NCBI RefSeq assembly: GCF_014529535.1
Contig: NW_023503374.1
Span: 5,332,001-5,396,000, forward strand
DNA from: Bradysia coprophila
Taxonomy: Eukaryota; Arthropoda; Insecta; Diptera; Sciaridae
DNA: 64,000 nt
Direction: 5' to 3'
Within the stretch, counting starts at the first letter, position 1. Each line of letters starts with the position of its first letter. Made by a program: the position numbers and the translations under genes. The notes under the pieces were generated by a model. That model was given only the letters and a program-made list of their open reading frames with translations, did no database searches and was not told the DNA's origin. Of this stretch, positions 10,600 to 55,089 are shown one piece after another.

Positions 10600-13500
10600 A
10601 ATGTGTCGACATTTTACGAGTGTACGGTAGCCTATAAGTGAAAATCACACTCTTCTAATGTCGATAACTGTAAGGGTGAGCAAAATTTCACTTGAAAGAT
10701 ATCGAATTGAACAAAAAAACCACTGAAATCATTACAATACTTTTGTTGTTGTTTTTCATTTTTGTTAAAACGTTTCGTGTTTAGTTTTATTTTTCATGCC
10801 ATTAGAGTTTGGTCCTTACATTAATGATTCAATTGTCTTAAATAGTAAACTAAAAAAAATGTTTCATTTTGTTAAAAATAGGCTCTAATATCATTTTGAT
10901 AGTTTTACAGATTTAAAAAGCTAAAATCTAAAATTCCTTAATTTGTGATTCAATTCAAGTTTTAAATTATTTAATTCTAATATTTTTTATAGATAAAAAT
11001 TAGTTTTCGTGATCACAGTATTAGGTAATGTATTAGATTGATTTGTGGTTGTTTTTTTACTCTTTTTTTTATTTTATTTTTTATTAAGGTAAATAAGTTA
11101 TTTTGCATTTTTGTTTTTAAATATATTTCTTTGTTAGATATATTGACAAAATGTTACTTGTACACACTCTACCCTTTATGTTTTATTGTTTAGATAAGAT
11201 ATTTTATATCGTTTTATTAGTTTTTAATTTAATTTTATTTTTTGTTTTCAATTTTTAATTTATCTACGGTCATAATGTATTATAACTTAGCAACGTATAT
11301 CAGATGAAAATCTATTCATTTTCAAGAAGTTTTAATTTGTAGTCTTTTAAAGGCAAGCAGTTTCTTATTTATTATCTAAAAAATACTTAGATTGTTATTG
11401 CTTTTTAGTTTATAAAATTAATCTACCACATTCAAGGGTAAACAAAATGTGGTGTTTTGTATAGATTAAAAAGGTTTAAGGGTGTTTCTTTTTCTCGTTT
11501 ATATACTTTTATATAATCATCTGTTTCATTGATTGTATCCAATTAAAGTTTTTCTAGTTATTCGTTTAAAAATAGAGAATTTTCAAGAGTTTAAAAAAAT
11601 GTTTTTGAAAAATCAAATGAACAGAAAAAAGATTGAAAATATAAAACGAAATTTATGTACAATATTCCACTCGTTCACTGATATATATAATTTATAATTC
11701 GTAAAATTTTATTTATTTTTGTTCTAATTTCTATTTTAAATCGAAGTTTGATTGCATTAATTTAATTTGATGTGGTCAAATATATTCATTGTATTAAAAA
11801 GCGTTAAAATATTCATACTTTTATTAAAAACTCTTCACTGTTAGATGTGTGTGTATAATATATAATTTTCAATGATTTTAAATCTAAAAAGTTGCAATAA
11901 CACAGTGTGTATCATTCAATTATTATTTTTATTATTTTTTTTATTTAGTTTTAATCTAAAATGTATTTTGTTTTTATTAAATTTTTCCTTTTATAAATCT
12001 ACTACTTCTACTGACTGATTATCCGGCCACTAAAATTTCTCTAAATGAATTACGTCGATTTTACGCTACTTTAAATTCAATTTGCCATTAAGCTACAGTG
12101 TAGCTGCTACATAGTTTCAGAAATCACAGAAAACAGTAAGAGTCAGGCCAGGAATAGGATACGATCAAAATCACTTCGATTCTTGTTTCTTGGAGGCATA
12201 AATAAATGAATAAAACAATTAAAAATAACAAAAAAATCGTGCAATGTTCTTATTGTTATAGGGAAATGCTGTTTGGAAACTGTCATAGATTTTCGTATGA
12301 TTCTTTTACATATCCGGACATTTCCTCATAGAATTACTGATATCAGCGCTCTATTTCTGTGTGAACCGACATTTCAATGATTTTTTAGCAGAGTGAAGTT
12401 ATTTCACAAGAAAATACGTCGCAAAGAATTACGGTAAACTTTTCTATTCTCTTTTCTCTTCATCCCTTTGTGATGACTAAGTTATCACATTTCTGCGTTT
12501 TTCTTTAAATTGGGGAGTCGCTGGGCGATAAAAACATAGAGTTACACTCATCAGATGGCATGACGGAGCTGTCAATTTAAAACATGTCTGGGTGCCCATT
12601 AAATTCTTGGATTCTATATATTGCTTTAAGATGCCGTACAAGACAGATACATAAATAACTATTGTAACGCAAGTTTGAAGATTTTTGCTTCAATATTGGT
12701 ATAGTCGATAGTGAATAGAAAATGGCAGCCACTCCCGTTCATTCGTTTGACCTAATTTTCCAACAGGTTGATTATTGATACACAATTATCGACAAAATCC
12801 TTTATACACATTTAGATAACATATTGCAGAATAATGCGCACGCTGGAACTTTAGACACCCTGAAAAGTAGTAAAGGAGTCTAGGTTCTTGTTTATGATTC
12901 TTCGGTTATAAGGCCACGATTCCAACTGTATGTTGTTACAACACGGAAAGTCTTTGTTCTGGTACGATTTTGAGTGGGTGAGTTCGGTTTGGACGAGGGC
13001 TAGTCTATATCTCAGTCTGCTTACATTGTAAGATAAGTGTAAAAATTGTCGTATTGGTGTCACATGAGAAATGAAAAGAAAATTTTTTTGCTGGCCAGGT
13101 CGAATACCAACATTTGCCTCGTTAGATGCACCAATACAACAGTCATTTTTTCTGCTATGTAAACTGGCTGAGATATACACTAGGCGCTCATGCGATTGGG
13201 TTCTCTTGGCGCTCAAAAACAGTAAACTAGTCCCGGACTGGATAATGGTTTCAAAACGTACCATTATGAGCGCGTGTTCCGTTCTAAAAGTAGATTTTAA
13301 AGAGTTTTATTTTTTTGAAAAATAAATGAAATGAAATGAAATGTACCAAAAACGTAAAAATGACAGTATTTCACAGTTTCAACTTTAGGTAGTGAGGCAG
13401 TTTAGAGTTGGTTTTCGAAGAATTTTTTTTAGATTTGTGGTTCTAGAGAGTTTGGAGCAACCGTGGCGCACAGTTTTTTCAAAGAATTTGTAATGTTCCA

Positions 13501-13780
13501 ATATATCGATTCGATTGTAGCTTACGAGGTAGCTTATTCTCATAATAGGGAACAACATCAATATCATTCGTGTGGATTTAAAAATTTAGGCCACTGGTAA
13601 CAGCAACTTAATGGCAAATGATTGTTTTAATCGGTCGATCAAATGAGACTGACCGATTGCCTAATATATGAAAAAATTAGATTAAAACTGAGATCATCTC
13701 TACTTAACGACATAATAAAAGTCGTGAAAGTTCACGTAAAAATGTAATTTCGATAATAGTCGATTGACTGAAAACGAATC
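10600..13780. other. Very AT-rich gene desert
   Basis: About 3.2 kb rich in runs of T and A, especially 10740-12250, without long open frames or recognisable protein motifs. A short gaaat microsatellite is at 13325-13342. It lies downstream of the KCNQ stop codon, so an extended KCNQ 3' UTR could reach into it, but nothing in the sequence proves this. Confidence 0.6.
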
Positions 13781-13783
13781 AAG

Positions 13784-14412
13784 CCTGTTACAGACGGCTT
13801 AGCAATAAAAATAGATTGTGGATTTGAGCACAATTTCACAGGACTCTCAATGATTGACTCTTTCGGCAAGTCGGTCACTTCTGTCACTTCATCGAACAAT
13901 ATTTTCATCGATCGAAAATTTAATTTCCTAACAAATGATTTTGATTTTTGAATTTTATATCTCAAAAGACCGACTCGAAGTCATCGTTGATTTTTGCGGT
14001 AGTGGCGATTAGTTATTTGTGTACTTGTTTTGGACGATTGATTTTAGGCAATTTCGCGGATTGTAGGTAGAACGAGGTGAGGTCTACAAGCAAAAATGTC
14101 TTAAATCAACCGTCCCAAACAGGTACACATGTGAATTTTCATGCAAAGGGCAGAAATCCCGAAAAAAATTTGAAAAATTGCCCTCATTTTCGGCCCCGAA
14201 GCATGAAAAACAATTTCCACAATCTATAATTTTCATCTGTTATCGACAACGACCGCAAAATAAACGACAAGCTTTGACTAATGAGGTCTTATATAGCAAA
14301 AATCATGTTCAAAACAAATGAAGTAAACGATTTCTTATATCAATCTCTGAAAATCTTACACCAAATGATGTAATAGATCAGATAGTTTAATATGCTTGCC
14401 GTCTGTGACAGG
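13784..14412 (+). mobile_element. TTAA-type MITE family, expanded copy with nested MITE
   Basis: The left end is cctgttacagacggc and the right end is gccgtctgtgacagg followed by TTAA at 14413-14416. The family core at about 14230-14400 has catctgttatcgacaacgac, a tatatagcaaaa word and aaaacaaatgaag. At 629 bp it is three times the usual ~200 bp, partly because of a separate hairpin element nested at 14018-14129. Confidence 0.6.
14018..14129. mobile_element. Short hairpin MITE nested in another MITE
   Basis: Inverted ends of about 32 bp: left tgtgtacttgttttggacg, right reverse complement tgtgtacctgtttgggacg. The arms continue through gattgatttta. No coding potential. Confidence 0.55.
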
Positions 14413-14778
14413 TTAATGTGAATCGGTTTGTGTATTCGATTATTAAAATTTCCAGAAACTTTTCAAATTTGAAATGTTCGGCGAATTTTAAGATCAAAAA
14501 AGATCAAACCATTTTAAGTACTCTGACACAGAGTATTGGAACCCTGTACGAACATTGGACTGTAAAATATCTTTCATCAAATTTGAAAGATGTTTTGTAG
14601 GAACAGTAAGCAGTTTCACCTCTACCCCATTGATCGTTAAATTCTGTAAACATTTCCATATTTTACTCTTTTATACCAAAATGGTCAACCGGGTCGGCTA
14701 TACAATTTCTACAAAAAAAATTACCGCTAACGCAGACGCCCGTTGAGCGACATATAATTTGCGGAAAACATTTTCTTA

Positions 14779-48199
<33,421 letters not shown>

Positions 48200-49270
48200 T
48201 GTGCCGCAAACGGGTGCATACAGGTGTTACACTTTTTCACTACGATACGGTCCATTTTTAATATATTTCTCGGAATTTCTTCTTTCTTTTTTTTCTAATT
48301 CGGACGCATTTTGTAAATCGTATAATGAATCATTCAATTCGCTGCCATGATTGTTAACCTACATCAAATTTTCAAAATGTGTTTCTGGTTCATTTAATAC
48401 GTTTATAGCTACATGGTAATTGACCACGTGGAAAAAGGTTGAAAATCAGTGGATCGTAATGCTTTAATCAATATGCTCTGTGTATGCTAATTTAAACGAA
48501 ACTTTTCCATGCACATACAACACATAAAACTTTTGAATTTCAACTGTGTATATTTTAATGGTTTTATGTTTAAGCAATCAAAAAGAAACCTCCAATAAAA
48601 ACCACAAAATAAAATTTCTTTACATAATTACACACCGCCCAGGCACACACCAGGTAACGAAATAGTTTATTATCTGCAACTATAAATAATGGAACTAAGC
48701 CCAACTCGCCGTTTTATTCTTTTTTTTACTTGTAATCAATAAATTCGCGATGTATACCGTTACAATATTTCATACAAACTAAAATGAAATGTCAGACAAA
48801 CCCTATAATATTTAGTCTAGATAGATGCTATATATCAACCTATAGGTATATACACATCCTCTATAGTTATCGGTATAATATATACCCACACGTTGGTTGA
48901 ATATATATAGCGAAGAAAAGTGCCATTTGTTTATTGGATTATATATCAAATAAACCAACCAAGGAGAGAGACATTTCAGTATTTCAGACTTTCGCCGTAT
49001 ATTATTTTAGTTAGGCAATAAAAAATTAAAATGTTAAACTTGGACTGCATCGATTGGTTATTACATGTAATACAATGTTTCGCTCTAAAATACAAGTTTA
49101 GTGGCTAAGAACGACGCAAGAATATAACTTGCAGTGTCTGTGCGGTACGGATGTACTGGATTTACTGGAAATTATCGACAAAATTATGATAGAGATACCG
49201 ATAATTGATGTCTAATGCCAAATTTTTGTTTTTTCTTTGAAAATGGCAATCAATCTTACGTAATATTCGG
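48200..49270. other. Upstream region of KCNQ distal start; no gene seen
   Basis: AT-rich, with only short open frames. Likely contains the distal KCNQ promoter and 5' UTR. A tatatata-rich stretch is at about 48820-48960. Confidence 0.45.
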
Positions 49271-49439
49271 GAAAGCTCATCTATTGTAACAGGAAGATTA
49301 ATTTGAAGTGGACATTAAGAGCTTGATTAAGAGACCATTGGGTGGAAAACTGGAGGTATTCGAAATGATTGGTATGACGCCGAATGTTAGCTTGCAACAC
49401 AAGCGAAGAACGATGCAAGATTGAGGACTCAGCAAACTG

Positions 49440-51090
49440 GAGCAACACGGTGAGCCACATTAGAATATCGAACCAAACGTGAAGATGAGCGAAAACTTCC
49501 CCGAAAGAAAAAAGCAGAAAGTGAAAGGAAGGTTTTCGTTGAAATACAAAATTTAGCAGAAACAAGGGACACTCAAAAACTGTACCAAAAAGTAAAAAAC
49601 GGATACAGTCAACTGTGCAAGGATTCAAATGGTGTAGTACTAGCAGAGGAGAGACACTGCATGGAAATATGGACAGAATTTTTCAAGAGCCTGCTATGTC
49701 AGAGTCCAACAGTAACAACGGAAGAAGTAGCGGAACCGGATTCACAATCGAGCGCACAAGGTCGGAATCATTTGTCCAGCGTATAAGAAGGGTGACAAAT
49801 TGGATTGTAGCAACTACAGAGGAATTAATCTATTGAACACAGCGTACAAAATATTTGCGGATATTTTACTGCAGCGTCTCATGGCGTATTCGGAACCAAC
49901 AACTGGTGAATACCAGGGTGGATTCCGCAACGATCGCTCAACAACAGACCAGTTGTTTAGCATCAGGCAGATCATGGAGAAATGCAGAGAGTTCAATGTT
50001 GCTCTACACCATTTGTTTGTTGATTTTGAAACGGCATATGACAGGGTTTTTTGGAGGAAACTATTGAATGCGATGGTGGAACTTGGTTACCCCAAAAAAC
50101 TTATTTATTTGGCTAGAATGACTCTGTCACATGTGAGAGCCAAGGTCAGAATTCGGAACAATTTATCTGATACCTTTGAAGCCTTGGAAGGACTTAGACA
50201 AAGCGATGGACTGGCAGCTCTATTCTTCAACATTGGTCTTGAGAAGGTGATAAGAGAGAACAATCTTCAGAAAGTTGAGTCAGTTGTTAGGATATGCTGA
50301 TGACCTAGACTTAATTGGACAGAACATTGACATTTTAAAGAGAATTTCACGAAAATTGAAGATAGGGGTGCTGAGTTCGGTCTCAAGGTCAGTGAGAGAA
50401 AAACCTAGTACATGACAACTTCATTGTCTGATGGCAGACCAACGGACCATACGCTGGAGGTGAATGGAAAACACTTCGAGACTGTCGACAGCTTTATTTA
50501 CCTTGAGGCGCTGGTCAATAGTGATAATAGTATCGGAGAGGAAATACGTAGAAGGGTAACGCTTGGTAACAGGAGTTACTACAGTCTTCAAAAACTCATC
50601 CGGTCAAAAACACTCAACCGCAACCTTAAGTGCGAATTGTACAGATCGCTGATTCGACCAGTTGTAGCATATGGATCGGAAGCTTGGTGCATGACACAGA
50701 GTGACGAACAGACACTTTTGGTTTTTGAAAGGAGAATTCTTCGATCAATTTTTGGAGGTGTCAATGTGAACGGCAACTGGAGAAGAAGATGCAACCATGA
50801 ACAGTATCAGCTTTACAAGGAGCCTGATATAGTCAAATTCATCAAAATCAAACGATTAAGATGGCTCGGTCATGTACAAAGAATGAATGAGGAACGTGTA
50901 CCACTGAAACTGCTAAATACAAATCCCGATGGAAGACGCAGACCAGGAAGACCAAGAGCGAGATGGAAAGATGCAATTGAGTCTAAAAGTACTAAGAGTG
51001 AGCGACTGGAGAACGTTGGCGCGGAATAGGTTCGATTGGAGAAGATTGCTGGAAGAGGCCAAAACCCGCCTAAGTAAGTAAGTAGGACAT
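49440..51090 (+). pseudogene. Decayed LINE (non-LTR retrotransposon) with reverse transcriptase
   Basis: Recognisable order of LINE motifs: a pre-RT region ending LYQKVKNG and MEIWTEFFKSLL; at 49760-50300 YKKGDKLDCSNYRGINLLN, EYQGGFRNDRSTTDQLF, HHLFVDFETAYDRV and LEGLRQSDGLA; then at 50291-50311 the catalytic GYADDLD, in another frame after a frameshift; then 50412-51029, a 205-codon tail with YRSLIRPVVAYGSEAW, IKRLRWLGHVQRMNEE and RRRPGRPRARWKD. At least two frameshifts plus stops disable it. It ends in the tetranucleotide repeat (taag)n at 51070-51083, a typical LINE 3' tail. Better preserved than the LINE at 9190-10400 and a different lineage from it. Confidence 0.88.
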
Positions 51091-51275
51091 TAAGTCAATA
51101 CACTTCTATTGTGTTTCTCAACTCTCACTGACGAAAAGTATAACTCGTTTTTTGCCGTGATTGAGAAATAGTTAATTATGCCATCGAAAGACAAATACAT
51201 TTTTAGGCCGATGTGTAAATTGTCACTCGATGCCGCTGGGACAATACACATCTGATGCTATTATTGATGCATTAA

Positions 51276-51453
51276 GCTGTTACAGACGGCAAGCATATGA
51301 CCAGATTATTATCGGATCTTTTACTTCCGTAGATCAAATTATTTTTAATTGGTTGATTTCAAATCTTGTACTTCAATTTTTTTAACATGCAGTTTACTAT
51401 ATATAAACTACCATCTTACCCAGATCCTGTCATTATTTTGGTCGTCGTTAGGG
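51276..51453 (-). mobile_element. TTAA-type MITE family, copy flanked by TTAA on both sides
   Basis: 178 bp. TTAA at 51272-51275 and 51454-51457 bracket the element. The left end (family right end in reverse) is gctgttacagacggcaagca; the interior has gttgatttcaaatcttgtac and the other end gggTTAA. TTAA on both sides suggests piggyBac-type insertion. It sits just 3' of the LINE. Confidence 0.75.
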
Positions 51454-51499
51454 TTAAGACATTTTTGAGACCTTATTATACTTTGAAGTGGGATCGAAG

Positions 51500-53760
51500 A
51501 TAGATCCAAAGTATTTTCATTCATAGCAATTATTCAAGAACCTGTCAATCATTTCACCCGATACTGTCGTCCGACACAAACCATCAATTGAATTGTTCTG
51601 TGCACCGTCTGAACTTTGTTATGGTTGATACAACTCGTCCGTTACTTCAATTAGTCTTGGAGCAGTCTTTTAACTGAAAGGATTGGGAATTGCTCGTTGC
51701 CTCTCTTTTTCTTTTATGTACACTCACTTTACCGGTGACGGATCGTCATCAGACGGTGAAACATGTGAACATATGTCATCTGAACTTTTATGCTGATCTT
51801 AAGAAACTGTAGAATCCGAATCGTCCCTGCTCTCAGTTTTGAATGAAACGAAGAAAGGTTGCTCTGACAGCTTATTCACTACTTGCAAGATTTTCGGCGG
51901 GGTCCTATTCAAGTCAAAATCTTGTCGGAACCACTTGGGCTGTTTGGAGCCTGAGGGAACTGAGAAAGTGATAAGCCTTTGACATTGACCCCACGACCGC
52001 TCCTAAAACGACGAAATAAGTTTTCCATCTTCTCTCAGTATAGTGCAAATCACCGGTCTTATAACCGCTGTTATATACAGCACTTGTCGCACCATAGCAC
52101 TGAACCAAGCACTAGAAAAGATTTTTTAACGGAAATTTAGCCCCTCTAATATGAACAACATTTTTTGAACCGCCACAAGTATAAATTTAAAGTATACATT
52201 TTTAGTTCACTTTAAAACGAAGTCATTCCAAACAGATTTATAGAAATTCGCATAAATAATTGCCAAATTAATGAAAATATGTCAATAATTACATGAAACA
52301 TTTATTTATCGAAACCAAGATACTGTCAACAACTAGAGCATGTGTGTCCAAAATATAGTACACCGGCAACTCTGCTATGACAACATAATAGGGTTGCATA
52401 CGCAGGCCCCTCTTGGAAAATCTGTTCTACTGCTTGGTTCAGATGCTATGGTCGAACATTATGAAAATATCATTTCAAATACATGAAGCTCATTTAATAC
52501 CAGCGATTGCATAAAGGATTTGTATAGAATCAGTTAGGGTTAGGGCCTGTCTGACTTTCCACCTTTGACTTTCTGCTGAGCAACGTTCCTCAAATCAAAG
52601 CTTATGAGTCACGAAAAACATTTTACTAATGAACTAAAGAAATGAATACGTTTGTAAGATCGTCCGTTGGAGATATGGTCCGCCGTTAGTCCATTTGTAT
52701 TACTTAATATCCTATGCATAAAAGTTAGCGATTCAGAACACTGATAAACTATGAACTGAATTTGATATTTTTATTTGGTATAAGGAGGGTAGGACTTCCT
52801 CTCTCTCTGAAAACATTTTATTTGAACGAAAATGAAGTGGGCGTTTTCAACAATCATTTATCAAACGCTCCAAGTTTAATATGTACGTTACTAATGTGTA
52901 CATAAACTTTGAATTATAATCCCATGTACGTACAGTACACGGCAGAGTTACGGTATTTTATAAAGTCATGCATTAATTAAGTAGACTACATTTGGAGCGG
53001 TATGTTTATTCTGTAAGAATTGATTCAACCACATGGGTTTACAGAGTGTTGAACCCTTTGTTACATGCATGAAATGTATAAATTCTTTGATAGCGTAGAT
53101 AGATTAACACAAAAATATGTTCATTTGAAATGGACATTGTTATCATTCGGTAACAAAAATTATTACGAATTATTTATGTCGACGCAAGCCTACGGATTAG
53201 TTATGAATCCCAAATTTGTTGTTGTTGAAAGCGGTAATTAATGGTACGAATTGAAGCAGTAATTTATTTCAGTGGAAATGAAAGTGGTTAAAGACTTCTC
53301 AAAGCTCTCAATCGGTAGAAAACGTGGCTCTCGGTGAGAGCTTTTCATACAAGGAAATAATCACTCGGGTCAGGGCACGGACATTTCTTTTTGTGACTTA
53401 GGGTCTTTCGTCGATGTATAGTTTCTTTGCGTTGCTTGTCGCTTTAGTCAAGGCCATCGATATAATATAGGGTAGATTGGCACACACGACGAACGAACGA
53501 ACGAAAATTCGGAAACATATCACCCACACAACGACACAAAATTTTAATCACAACACAAAATAGAGCGAAAGGATATTCAAAAAGGGAAAGAAACATTAAG
53601 ATTTGACATATTTTCAAATATGTGGATGGCTTTACTCCGCGCGCTTTCTTAGAACGTAAGTTACGTTACACATACATTCTTTCCGCATTCTTTGTTAGCT
53701 TGTATATAGGGTCAGCTTATATGGTATTATATCAATGGGCAAGGCTATTTGGCCTGTATA
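51500..53760. other. Intergenic, no supported gene
   Basis: Between the LINE and the hairpin cluster. Short open frames only, none with recognisable motifs. A gaacgaacgaacgaa microsatellite is at about 53490-53503. Confidence 0.55.
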
Positions 53761-53786
53761 ATACGGTGTTATTAATACGAAAAGGC

Positions 53787-53915
53787 TATTCGCACAAAGT
53801 GCGATTAGTCTTTATTTGACGAATCTCAATTCGTGCGAATAGTGAAATAAAGACTAATGGCACTTTGTGCGATTAGTCTTTATTTCACTATTCGCACAAA
53901 GTGTCATTAGTCTTT
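53787..53915. repeat. Alternating inverted repeats of an ATTCGCACAAAGTG unit
   Basis: Three copies of ttcgcacaaagtg..attagtctttattt occur as forward (about 53787), reverse (about 53830-53870) and forward (about 53868-53912). The reverse unit can pair with either neighbour. The unit is an imperfect hairpin element that was copied or switched orientation locally. Confidence 0.7.
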
Positions 53916-54099
53916 TTTTTAATATTCGAACTTTTTGCTAGACTGAGAAGCTATTTATTATGTGATGTATAAAGCCAGCTTTGACTTAAAACATGAAAAT
54001 GTAGGTGGTAATGTTTCGTATTACGTTTTGACATATTGTAGAAGGTAGCATCGTCATCTACTACTATACATGCAAACATTTTGTAAACGAAAGCATCAC

Positions 54100-54530
54100 T
54101 CCCTTCTACAAGCACTGTGAAGAAGATAGTAATGCTTCCTTTTACATAATATCGCTTGTGGAATAGATTGATGCTTCCTTTTTTTACATAATATCGCTTG
54201 TGGAATAGATTGATGCTTCCTTTCACATAGTGTTTTTAGAGTAGAGCGTAGCTCCTTTTTACAAAGTGTTTGTAGAGAAGAGTGATTGCTTTCTTTTACA
54301 AAGTGTTTGTAATGGAGAGTGATGCTTTATTTTACAAAGTGTTTGTAGAAGCGAGTGCTGCTTCCTTCTGCAAAGTGTTTGCAAAGAAGAGTTCTACTTT
54401 CTTTTACAAGGTAGAATAAAGTGATGCTTCCTTCTACAAAGTGTTTGTAGAGTGAAGGTTTCTTTTACAAAGTGTTTGAAGAAGAGAGTGAATCTCACTC
54501 AACAAAATGTTTGTAGAAGAGGGTGAGTAT
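54100..54530. repeat. Degenerate minisatellite, about 35-40 bp unit
   Basis: Units share cttttacaaagtgtttgtag and agagtgatgcttcc with variable length, roughly ten in all. A 40-bp stretch beginning tttacataatatcgcttgtg is perfectly duplicated at about 54142-54228. Confidence 0.75.
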
Positions 54531-54587
54531 GTCAAAACATACTACCACACATGCATAAATTTTTTTCGAGAAATTCGACATTGACAC

Positions 54588-54707
54588 GGTTGCCAGGAAT
54601 CTCGCGCCGCGTCATTCACAATAATTCTCATTTTGACACATTTTGTATAAGGAAGATGTCACTTTGTGAGTTATTGTGAATGACGCGGCGCGAGATTCCC
54701 TAACACC
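54588..54707. mobile_element. Hairpin MITE with GC-rich arms and 8-bp duplication
   Basis: 120 bp. Arms contain ggaatctcgcgccgcgtcat tcacaataa and its exact reverse complement. It is flanked by direct repeats attgacac at 54580-54587 and 54708-54715, and the terminal bases are ggt and acc. An 8-bp duplication points to hAT mobilisation. The cgcgccgcg core is unusual for this AT-rich DNA and gives a very stable hairpin. Confidence 0.75.
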
Positions 54708-54746
54708 ATTGACACATATTGGGTATCACCACAGCTGTATTTTTTA

Positions 54747-55083
54747 GGAATCTGTGACAAATAGACTATGCCAATCATATTTAACCGATGATGCCATTTT
54801 AAAGGTCATCAATAGTGGTGACTTTATCACTATTTTATTTTACCGGAAACATGCACACATTCAAATAAAAGCATTTCCGCCAAAAAAATCATTTTTTAAA
54901 TTAACGGACAAAAAAATTTCAGTTCTGTGGTGTCACTTACGACTAACTTCACAACAGACATGTCAAGAATTTTGTTTACCTGAATGGCAACATATTTTTG
55001 TATGTTTTCTTCACATTTTACCGACTGAATTAGCACGAAACGTATTGCAGGCAATTTCTAGGCACATAAAATTAAGGAATTGA
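54747..55083 (+). CDS. Possible orphan coding exon, function unknown
   Basis: An open frame of about 112 codons follows a good acceptor (ctgtattttttag) and runs to a TGA. The translation (LTDDAILKVINSGDF, then FRLxSQQTCQEF-like and LPEWQHIFVCFLHILPTELA) has balanced composition, unlike the Phe-rich noise elsewhere. There is no ATG near the start and no partner exon was found upstream. It may be a relic of a decayed gene or chance. No family recognised. Confidence 0.22.
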
Positions 55084-55089
55084 ACACTG

